From Vulcanimicrobiota bacterium (GTDB taxonomy: Bacteria; Vulcanimicrobiota; Vulcanimicrobiia; Vulcanimicrobiales; Vulcanimicrobiaceae): DNA of 6,914 bases. Below, in pieces: positions 1 through 5,619 of this stretch. The first letter of the stretch is position 1. Each line of letters starts with the position of its first letter. Location of the stretch: the NCBI GenBank assembly GCA_013289785.1, contig JABCZE010000086.1:1-6914 (forward strand), in the 5' to 3' direction. The notes beneath the pieces were generated by a model, which searched no databases, was not told the DNA's origin, and was given only the letters and a program-made list of their open reading frames with translations. Made by a program: the position numbers and the translations under genes.

Positions 1-222
1 ATCGGGCAAGACGCTCAAGAAACGATACCCACCGTTGGCGTCGGTCGTCGTGCGATACGTCGCGCTGGGAGACTTCGCAACCACCGCGACGCCGGCAACC
101 GCGACGTGCGTCTTGTCGTCGGTGACACGACCCGATATGATCCCCGCGGTCTCGGCCAGCGCACCCGCGCTCGAGGCCGCAAAGCACAGCAGGGAGGCCA
201 GGAGAAAGAGTTTATGGCGCAA
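1..222 (-). CDS. N-terminus of a TonB-dependent receptor (signal peptide plus carboxypeptidase-regulatory-like domain), partial
   Basis: An open frame runs from TTG at 222 off the left edge, giving 74 residues. MRHKLFLLASLLCFAASSAG begins a textbook Sec signal peptide with an ALA-E cleavage site after residue 23. Next comes GIISGRVTDDKTHVAVAGV (27-45), then YRTTTDANGGYRFLSVLPD (56-74). This is the pattern of the CarboxypepD_reg-like fold (PF13620 type), whose TD.nG.Y.f..l.P signature precedes the plug and barrel of Oar-like TonB-dependent receptors. These import substrates across the outer membrane using TonB energy. No ATG or GTG exists in frame nearby, and the TTG is chosen because it opens the signal peptide. 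No strong ribosome binding site is seen, so translation probably depends on coupling to gene E, whose stop lies 11 bases inside. Other proteins share this N-terminal fold; the missing plug and barrel would settle it. Confidence 0.75.
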   Translation of the reverse strand, partial: MRHKLFLLASLLCFAASSAGALAETAGIISGRVTDDKTHVAVAGVAVVAKSPSATYRTTTDANGGYRFLSVLPD

Positions 223-1288
223 GGAAAAGCTGCTCGCGCTCGGAGCAGTTCGTTGCGCCGGCCAGACATGAGAGTGAGATAATCGGCTTTGCGCCGCCTT
301 GGAGCGGCAACCCAAAGACGTCAAGTTCACCACCGATCTCTTGAAGCGTGTAGAAGCGTTGGCGCGGCGGATCCGCAGTCAGCGCGCCGACGACCGTGTC
401 CACGTGGTCGTTGGGAATGAGCCCTTGGGTCGGCTGGAGCGGCTCGTAGAACTGCCCCATCACGTCAACCGGCGGCGACGGCGGCGCACCGGGCTTGGGC
501 GTCCGCAGCTCGCCGGTGTACTGCCCCAACAAAAGATCGGCGGGATTCTTAGAGGTCGGCAAGTACTGGCTGGCGTCGACGAAATCGGCTTGCGCCAGAT
601 TGATGCCCAGGCTCGAGGGCTGCTTGGCGTAGGGAAAGGAATCCTTGAAGAGCCGGCCGCGCCCCGTGTTCGTCAGCGCGTAGATATACAGCGCCGAGTT
701 TACGTCGAAGCGGCCCTGCGACATCGTAAAGCCCGACGTCTTGGAACCGGGCTGACCGAAGCCGATCGTCAATGCGGCAATGCTCTGCCGCGTCACCGGC
801 GCACGCAACTCGGAAATCTCGCCGCCTAGGTTATTGAAAAGCCAGAGGTTGCCGTCCGGATCGTACTCCATGTCGATCAAATCGGCACCCGACTGTCCGA
901 CTTCGGTAATTGCCGGCGTCAGCTTGAGCTCCAGCTCTGCGTGCGAGCGTTCGAACGAAACGATCGGCGGATGGAAGATTCGAATGGCGTAGTTGCTTGC
1001 GACGGCAACCTTTCCGCTCGGATCAACCGCAATCTGCGGCGGAACTTGCAGCTTCGGCCACTCCGTCAGCGTGCGTACCGGTTTGGAGTTGCTCGAGAGC
1101 GGGAGATTGTACTGGTACAACGTGCCGTAATGGTCGACGTAGAGCCATTTGGCCGGCGGCGTCGCAAGCGGCGGAATCGGAGGGCCCGAGACGGCTCCGG
1201 GCACCGGACCGACACTGCCGCAGCCCGAGACCGCGACGATCGCTGCGCCGACCGCAACGACCAACGCAAACATGGTTGACACTTTCAT
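212..1288 (-). CDS. Lipoprotein E: beta-propeller-like lipoprotein, 358 aa
   Basis: The leader (MKVSTMFALVVAVGAAIVAV) ends at VSGC, with Cys23 as the lipid site, followed by a Pro/Gly-rich spacer (26-46). The rest is beta-rich with propeller-like strand motifs: KWLYVDHYGTLYQYNLP (47-63), PQIAVDPSGKVAVASN (84-99), DMEYDPDGNLWLFNN (139-153), FDVNSALYIYALTN (194-207) and QRFYTLQEIGGELDVFGLP (310-328). Irregular spacing and about five recognisable strands make the blade count uncertain. A Pro-rich run (264-273) interrupts the fold, and C341/C348 near the end may pair. It recalls the propeller half of gene B without the Ig domains. ATG 1288 has GGGAG nine bases upstream (1298-1302) and overlaps the stop of gene D as ATGA. 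Its 3' end overlaps the start of the TonB receptor gene by 11 bases, implying co-expression. Ligand and partner are unknown. Confidence 0.82.
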   Translation of the reverse strand: MKVSTMFALVVAVGAAIVAVSGCGSVGPVPGAVSGPPIPPLATPPAKWLYVDHYGTLYQYNLPLSSNSKPVRTLTEWPKLQVPPQIAVDPSGKVAVASNYAIRIFHPPIVSFERSHAELELKLTPAITEVGQSGADLIDMEYDPDGNLWLFNNLGGEISELRAPVTRQSIAALTIGFGQPGSKTSGFTMSQGRFDVNSALYIYALTNTGRGRLFKDSFPYAKQPSSLGINLAQADFVDASQYLPTSKNPADLLLGQYTGELRTPKPGAPPSPPVDVMGQFYEPLQPTQGLIPNDHVDTVVGALTADPPRQRFYTLQEIGGELDVFGLPLQGGAKPIISLSCLAGATNCSEREQLFLAP

Positions 1289-2052
1289 TGGTCGAGACTC
1301 CCGAAGACTGGTCCACTGCCCGATTTTACGTCGAAGAGAAACAGCGAGAAGCGCGTCGCATTGTGAAACGGCAACACGTTGTCTTTGTCGAACGCGTTCA
1401 CAGCTGCCAAGGTCACATCACCTTGCGCAAACGGTTTCTTTCCGTGACCGGCGTAGCCGCCGAAGTTTGAAACCTTCGCGCCAAGCGAGACCGTCACGAC
1501 GTCACCGAGCTTCGCGCTCCCCAGCTGTTTGAAGCCCGAATGGCTCGAAGCGGTGAAGCTGCCGAAATCGGCGCTCGGCACGGCGGGCGACGCTTCGTAA
1601 AGCGAGAGTTGGGCGTTTCCTTTCGAACTCGCCGGTTCTTCAAAGGTCAGCACACTGTAGTTCGGATAGCTGCCGACGACGATCAGCGTATAGCGCTTCC
1701 CCGCGCTCAGCTGCGCGCTCTTGAGGGGACCGACGGCATAACCGGCTTCGTCGCGTGCGACGAGCGACAGCGTTCCGGCCGGGACGTTCTGGAACTCCGT
1801 CGCACTGCCGTAGGCGAAGAGCGACGTTACGGTCTGCCCGTTGACTTGCAGATAGCACGGAAGGCTGGCTGAGGCGCAGATATCTTGCGGGATGCTGCCG
1901 ATCAACGCTTCGAGCGCGGGAGTGCCGTCGACGAAGCGGACGCGCGCCATGCCGTTCGATGCCGGCGGCACCGAACTCGAACCCGTACTCGATCCGCCGC
2001 ATGCGGTCAGCGCAAGCAGCGTGCCGGCGACGACGCCGAGGCGAAACTTCAA
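1285..2052 (-). CDS. Lipoprotein D: DUF4397-like domain lipoprotein, 255 aa
   Basis: The start codon is TTG at 2052, supported by GGAG seven bases upstream and by the leader that follows, ending in LTAC (Cys18). After a Ser/Gly/Pro linker (19-33), residues about 35-143 resemble the DUF4397 beta-sandwich: ARVRFVDGTPALEALI at the start, CYLQVNGQTVTSLFAYGSAT, the turn FQNVPAGTLSLVARDEAG, and SAGKRYTLIVVGSYP near the end. C59 and C66 may form a disulfide. The second half (148-255; KGNAQLSLYEASPAVPSADF then a Gly/Lys-rich GGYAGHGKKPF) looks like a second, more diverged beta-sandwich that I cannot assign. DUF4397 proteins are extracytoplasmic and of unknown function. Its stop overlaps the start of gene E as ATGA (1288-1285). 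The rare start and the hairpin just upstream suggest lower output than genes A-C, which is inference. Confidence 0.82.
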   Translation of the reverse strand: MKFRLGVVAGTLLALTACGGSSTGSSSVPPASNGMARVRFVDGTPALEALIGSIPQDICASASLPCYLQVNGQTVTSLFAYGSATEFQNVPAGTLSLVARDEAGYAVGPLKSAQLSAGKRYTLIVVGSYPNYSVLTFEEPASSKGNAQLSLYEASPAVPSADFGSFTASSHSGFKQLGSAKLGDVVTVSLGAKVSNFGGYAGHGKKPFAQGDVTLAAVNAFDKDNVLPFHNATRFSLFLFDVKSGSGPVFGSLDQ

Positions 2053-2059
2053 TGGATGG

Positions 2060-2063
2060 CTCC
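2060..2063 (-). promoter_or_regulatory. Ribosome binding site that fixes the TTG start of gene D
   Basis: On the minus strand the sequence reads ACGGAGCCATCCA-TTG. The GGAG lies seven bases before the TTG at 2052-2050. The frame begun there immediately gives a lipoprotein leader (MKFRLGVVAGTLLALTAC), whereas no ATG in that frame would keep the leader intact. Confidence 0.65.
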
Positions 2064-2074
2064 GTAAGAGAAAT

Positions 2075-2114
2075 GTGTTTGCGCGCGCCGCACGGACGCG
2101 GCGCGCGCAAACAC
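2075..2114 (-). terminator. 17-bp GC-rich hairpin between genes C and D; likely terminator or transcript attenuator
   Basis: Left arm 2075-2091 and right arm 2098-2114 pair perfectly over 17 bp, with a 6-base loop (2092-2097). The stem has a GCGCGCG core closed at its base by GTGTTT/AAACAC. It sits 29 bases past the TAA of gene C. Read on the minus strand it is followed by AUUUCUCUUACGG, a modest U-rich run, so intrinsic termination is plausible but may be partial. The ribosome binding site of gene D begins only 11 bases after the stem, leaving no obvious room for a new promoter. Alternatives are an attenuator that lowers expression of the downstream genes, or a 3' end stabiliser for the upstream mRNA. 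It is the only substantial gap between genes in the window. Confidence 0.6.
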
Positions 2115-2143
2115 CTGGTTGCTGTTTCTAGGTTACTCGTTCG

Positions 2144-3598
2144 TTATTGCAGGCAGCCCGGGACCTTGCCGTGACCGTTGAGGGCTTTGAGTATCTGATT
2201 GTGAACGCCGGTAACCAGCGGCGTGTATTCGTAGTGGCTCAGAACCGAGTTTGCCGCAGCCGAAGCGATGTACTTGACGAGCGTCGTCTTATCCGCCGTG
2301 TGGACTCCGAGGTTGTTGCCGTAGAAGAGCCAGTAACTGAGTCCGACGACCGGATAGGCCTTTGCGTTGGTCGGGGTTACAAAGACCGACGGCGAGATGT
2401 AGAGTTGGCAGTTGGGCGTGCTCGAGCCGAGCGAGCTGCCGTCGCTGCCCTGACCGAAGCTGATGCTCGAGCCCTTGACGGCGCTAAGGGATTTGGCGAC
2501 GGCCGCCCCGTCGGTCGGGTCGATGAACTTACCACTCACCTGGTTGAGCAACCAAGCCTGCTTGATCGCCCCGTAGGTTCCGGGGGAGGCGGAGGCAGCC
2601 CATGCGCCTTCGACGTAGCCGGTGGCGAACTCGCCGCTCTGAATTCCGGCCAGGACGCCCGGGTTGCCGCTCGCGCCGACGAAGTTTCCACTGCTTGGGC
2701 CGGGCCACAACTGGTTCACGCCAAAGGTCCAGGCGGCGCTGCGGCTGCCGCTGGCGTAGGGCGACCCATTATACGGTGCACCGAAGCTTTGGTTGCAGCC
2801 GGAGTGACTGTCGTTGAGCTTGTTGGTGAAGAGAAAGGTCGTACCGCTCTTATCGGAGCGGAAGTAGAAGGTGATGGTCTCCGAGGTGCCGCCGGTCACC
2901 GAATGACCGCCGTTATCCGCGGTGATCGCCGCGTCGTTCCAGTTGCTGATCGTACCGTTGGCGATCGCGCAGTAGGTCCAGGTCGAGAGCTTGATCGGGC
3001 TCACCGAGAAGCCCAGGGCGTTGGTCGCGAAGACGATCGGGCCGCCGAACGTCGGGATCTCGAAGGGCTGACCGTACGTCGAGGCGCGATTCGTCGCGTA
3101 GGTGGTACCGGAGGCGCAGCACTCGGTCGACGGCAGTGCTACGTCGCTACCCGCGAAATCCGGCGGGTCCACTGCGGCACCGAACCCGGTGGGGCTAGCG
3201 CCGAGCGCGGCGCAAGCGGCGGTCGATTGACCGTTGGTGTTTCCGGCCTCGAATGTGGAGCGTCCGAAACCGCTGCCCGTTAGACAGTAATAGATCGTTC
3301 CCGTGCCGCCGTACGAGGCCAGGATCGAGCCGGGGCCGGGAGTCGCTTGGCCGGGGCCGGGGGTGCCGACCGGCTGTGCGCCGTCGTTATACCCATAGGC
3401 CGGGAAGGTGGCGCCGCCCGCGTAGAGCGCAGTCGTGCTAAAGATCTTCCGATGAACGCGACCGTGCTGCGACGCAGCGGGCGCGTTCGACGTTGGCGTA
3501 AGTCCGGATCCTCCGGTAGCGTTTCCGTTACACGCGCTGATGCTGAGTAGCAGCGCCGGAATTGCCGCCCACGCCAACGGAGCGAGGGTCTTTTTCAT
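2144..3598 (-). CDS. Lipoprotein C: PstS-family phosphate-binding ABC substrate-binding protein, 484 aa
   Basis: PstS proteins capture inorganic phosphate in the periplasm for the PstCAB importer. Here the leader ends at SISAC (Cys23), so it is a lipoprotein. The PstS hallmarks appear in order: AGGATFPAYGY (60-70), TGSGFG (107-112), FAGSDVALP (148-156), FGGPIVFATN (184-193), GTISNWND (215-222), FRSDKSGTT (246-254), GYVEGAWA (327-334) and AYPVVGLSYWLF (414-425). Aligned by eye to E. coli PstS, the phosphate contacts Thr, Phe, Ser, Asp, Arg, Asp, Ser, Gly and Thr correspond to T64, F65, S109, D152, R247, D249, S251, G252 and T253, so all appear kept. At 484 aa it is much longer than E. coli PstS (about 346 aa precursor). 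A Gly/Pro repeat sits at 77-90, and eight cysteines occur in the mature chain, including vicinal C160-C161. ATG 3598 overlaps the stop of gene B as ATGA and has AAGGA eight bases upstream (3607-3611). No other pst gene is in view, so the symbol pstS is withheld. Confidence 0.88.
   Translation of the reverse strand: MKKTLAPLAWAAIPALLLSISACNGNATGGSGLTPTSNAPAASQHGRVHRKIFSTTALYAGGATFPAYGYNDGAQPVGTPGPGQATPGPGSILASYGGTGTIYYCLTGSGFGRSTFEAGNTNGQSTAACAALGASPTGFGAAVDPPDFAGSDVALPSTECCASGTTYATNRASTYGQPFEIPTFGGPIVFATNALGFSVSPIKLSTWTYCAIANGTISNWNDAAITADNGGHSVTGGTSETITFYFRSDKSGTTFLFTNKLNDSHSGCNQSFGAPYNGSPYASGSRSAAWTFGVNQLWPGPSSGNFVGASGNPGVLAGIQSGEFATGYVEGAWAASASPGTYGAIKQAWLLNQVSGKFIDPTDGAAVAKSLSAVKGSSISFGQGSDGSSLGSSTPNCQLYISPSVFVTPTNAKAYPVVGLSYWLFYGNNLGVHTADKTTLVKYIASAAANSVLSHYEYTPLVTGVHNQILKALNGHGKVPGCLQ
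3329..3361 (-). repeat. Direct repeat encoding a TPGPGQA-type insert in the PstS-like protein
   Basis: Two identical 12-base copies of GCCGGGGCCGGG (+ strand) lie at 3329-3340 and 3350-3361, a period of 21 bases or seven codons. On the minus strand they encode TPGPGQATPGPG (residues 79-90 of gene C). The insert falls between the first phosphate-contact loop (T64-F65) and the second (S109), where compact PstS proteins have a shorter connection. It is probably a flexible surface loop that could change length by slippage, which is inference. Confidence 0.7.
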
Positions 3599-5619
3599 GT
3601 GGATTTTCCTTTAGCTAGAGGGGTTGAGTGTTTTGAGGGTTCCGGCGCGCGCGCGCCGGTGACCGGACGGGCCGTAGCCCCTCCGGAAACTGAGGTGATG
3701 ACCAGCGCAACTGGTGCGTCCAGCTGCGTCGCCGATCCGGCGATCTGCAGCGACGGCTTGACGGTTCCGTTGGCGTCGGACGGGAACGCGTCGACGGCGT
3801 TGTTGTAGTCGTCGGCCACGAACAGCGTCGCACCATACAGCTGGACCGAAGGGAAGAACCCGAGGAGCGGACCCTTCGATGCTTGGCAATTCGTTGTCGA
3901 GACGCCACTCAGGGTGAGCTTGCGGATCGGCGAATCGCTGCTGCCGCTGGCTCCCGCCGCGTAAACGTTTGCGCGGCCCTGACACGTGGCCGAGCTGCCG
4001 CTACCCACCGTGACCGCGTTAGCGATGAAAATCTCACCGCTCGCATCGAGCGCGACGTTGAATGTGAGGCCCGGCGTCAGCTCCGCGTCGCTCCACAAAA
4101 TCGTTCGCGACGGCGTACCGGTTGGGTCACCTATTTGGGAAGCCGGGTTCACGAAGAGCCCGTCGCTGGGTCCCAACGACGTGTGAAGCGCACCGTTGAC
4201 GTAAAAGTTGTTGCTGGAATCGACGGCCAATCCAGTCGGTCCACTGTAGCGCAGCGTCGGCGAACCGAAGTCCCAGCCGTACTCGGGAACCGCGTCACCG
4301 GTACTTCCCGCCGGATAGGTCAGCACGGCGTCGCCGGCATTGCCGTCGACCACTGTCTCGCCGTACGTGACCAGGCGCCCCGACGGGTCGAAGCTGATGA
4401 ATATCGGGAAGAGCGTCGTGGCGGTCGTCTTATTCTTATTCTCGACGAGCACGGCCGTCGGCTGATCGTTTCCACTGGCATTGGGGGCGTAGATCGCGAT
4501 CTCGTTCGTGGGGTCGGGGTCGCCCGTTTCAAACGAGTATCCGTACTGGTTATCGAGATAGCCGACGTAGAGGTTGCCGCCGGCGTCCACCGCGATCGTG
4601 CGCGCGTACAGTTTAGAACTTAGGTTCAAGGTCCGCTCGGGCGCTGCGTTGCCTTTAGACTTTCCGCTATACTCCGTCACCGTGGCGGAGACGCCCTGAT
4701 TGCCGCCGAGATTGAGCGCGTAAATCGTTCCTACCGGCGGCGGAGGCTGCTTTCCGGTGAGATCGAAGCCCGCACTCTCGCTGGATCCGCCGTCTGCCGG
4801 AACCGAGCCGACGACGGTAATCGGCGAAGCCTGTTTGTTGCCGTCGTACGTGAGCGTTATTCCGGAGGAAGGCTTGCGAATCGCGAGCGACTGCGCCGAA
4901 CGATCGCCGTCGTGGAGAAGGAACGATTTGTTTACGTCGCCTTGGATCGCAAGCACGATCGGATCTAAGTAATCACTAGGTCCGACGATCTCCGCGCCGC
5001 TCGCGTCGTACGCGTCGAGCGTTACCGCCGCGGTCGTCCGTTCGCCACGCTTCGCCTTATTTGGTTGGAGCGAAAGCCGAAGGGAAGCGATGATTCCGTC
5101 GAGCGTCAGTGGTATTCGATTTGAAACTCCGATGTTGCCCCCGTTGCCTGCGATTTTTGCCGCGACGGTGCCGACGGAGAGAACTGCGCCCGTCGCATCC
5201 GTGCCGGCATAAGAGGTTACGGCAAAGACGTCGCTTCCGGGCGAACCTTTGGCGGTTGCGTTGCAGACGATACCCTGTGCCTGCGATTTGCAGTCGCGCG
5301 ATTTCGCAAGCGTGTTGATGATGCTGGCGTTGACGCCGGTCACGCCATTGCCGTCAACCGAGACGAGTTGAACCGCGAGCGATTTGGTGTTGTACGAAAG
5401 ATAGTTCGGGCGCAGCTTTCCGCCGGCGGCAGGTACGGTAACGGTGACCTTAACGTCAACCAACTTCGTTGGGGGTGGCCCGGGGTCGCCCGGAAAGCCG
5501 ACGTAGGGGCCGTTCGGCGTGTTCGGCGAGCCACCGCAACCGGCGCTCAATGCGAGCACGGCTAGAGTTGCGACGAAGCGAACGCGTTTGACGCCGGCGT
5601 TTTTCGTCATGGGTATCAC
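3595..5619 (-). CDS. Lipoprotein B: Ig-like domains plus NHL-type beta-propeller, 674 aa
   Basis: The signal is a lipoprotein leader with a basic n-region (KRVR), a hydrophobic core at 15-26 and Cys28 in LSAGC. A Pro/Gly spacer (31-51) leads into two Ig-like beta-sandwiches, about 54-165 and 168-288. The first carries C110 and C119, a likely disulfide. A QPPPPV hinge at 291-296 precedes a beta-propeller at about 297-640. Its recurring strand motif is seen at 341 (TIAVDAGGNLYVGY), 407 (FISFDPSGRLVTYG), 463 (GLAVDSSNNFYVNG), 521 (NVALDASGEIFIAN) and 591 (SVQLYGATLFVADD), so blades are spaced 56-70 residues. C546 and C578 may pair. A Pro/Ser/Lys-rich tail (650-674) follows. The start is uncertain: GTG at 5619 overlaps the upstream stop as GTGA, in the style of this locus, whereas ATG at 5610 gives 671 aa and an equally good leader. 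Neither has a clear ribosome binding site. Such propellers usually bind protein or glycan ligands; no catalytic residues were recognised. Confidence 0.85.
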   Translation of the reverse strand: MIPMTKNAGVKRVRFVATLAVLALSAGCGGSPNTPNGPYVGFPGDPGPPPTKLVDVKVTVTVPAAGGKLRPNYLSYNTKSLAVQLVSVDGNGVTGVNASIINTLAKSRDCKSQAQGIVCNATAKGSPGSDVFAVTSYAGTDATGAVLSVGTVAAKIAGNGGNIGVSNRIPLTLDGIIASLRLSLQPNKAKRGERTTAAVTLDAYDASGAEIVGPSDYLDPIVLAIQGDVNKSFLLHDGDRSAQSLAIRKPSSGITLTYDGNKQASPITVVGSVPADGGSSESAGFDLTGKQPPPPVGTIYALNLGGNQGVSATVTEYSGKSKGNAAPERTLNLSSKLYARTIAVDAGGNLYVGYLDNQYGYSFETGDPDPTNEIAIYAPNASGNDQPTAVLVENKNKTTATTLFPIFISFDPSGRLVTYGETVVDGNAGDAVLTYPAGSTGDAVPEYGWDFGSPTLRYSGPTGLAVDSSNNFYVNGALHTSLGPSDGLFVNPASQIGDPTGTPSRTILWSDAELTPGLTFNVALDASGEIFIANAVTVGSGSSATCQGRANVYAAGASGSSDSPIRKLTLSGVSTTNCQASKGPLLGFFPSVQLYGATLFVADDYNNAVDAFPSDANGTVKPSLQIAGSATQLDAPVALVITSVSGGATARPVTGARAPEPSKHSTPLAKGKST
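3642..3659. repeat. 18-bp perfect GC palindrome in the 3' end of gene B
   Basis: The sequence CCGGCGCGCGCGCGCCGG is its own reverse complement. It lies inside the last codons of gene B (coding for TGARAP) and about 45 bases before the start of gene C. It could fold as a short hairpin in the mRNA or simply reflect Gly/Ala/Arg/Pro codons in GC-rich DNA. It has no U-tract and is not called as a terminator. Confidence 0.6.

Noticed and set aside
15..269. ATG-started minus-strand frame of 84 aa at the left edge
   Set aside because: Arg/Pro-rich and featureless. The neighbouring frame started by TTG at 222 gives a signal peptide and a recognisable domain, so that one is real.
1640..2110. Minus-strand frame of 156 aa overlapping gene D and the hairpin
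   Set aside because: Very Arg-rich and out of frame with the lipoprotein, which has both a leader and a ribosome binding site; it would also translate through the hairpin stem.
2115..2143. Possible promoter for gene D between the PstS-like stop and the hairpin
   Set aside because: The stretch is less GC-rich, but I find no convincing -35/-10 pair, and such a promoter would have to read through the hairpin at once.
2147..3283. Long plus-strand open frame (378 aa) opposite the PstS-like gene
   Set aside because: Its translation is rich in Arg, Val, Ala, Gly and Glu with no signal or domain, as expected of the antisense of a GC-rich gene; the minus strand carries clear PstS motifs.
2144..3598. 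Calling the PstS-like gene pstS of a canonical phosphate operon
   Set aside because: No pstC, pstA, pstB or phoU is present, the protein is unusually long, and its neighbours are receptor-type and orphan lipoprotein genes; family membership is clear but orthology is not.
3883..4623. Plus-strand open frame of 246 aa opposite gene B
   Set aside because: Arg-rich low-information composition and full overlap with a well-supported propeller gene; an antisense shadow.
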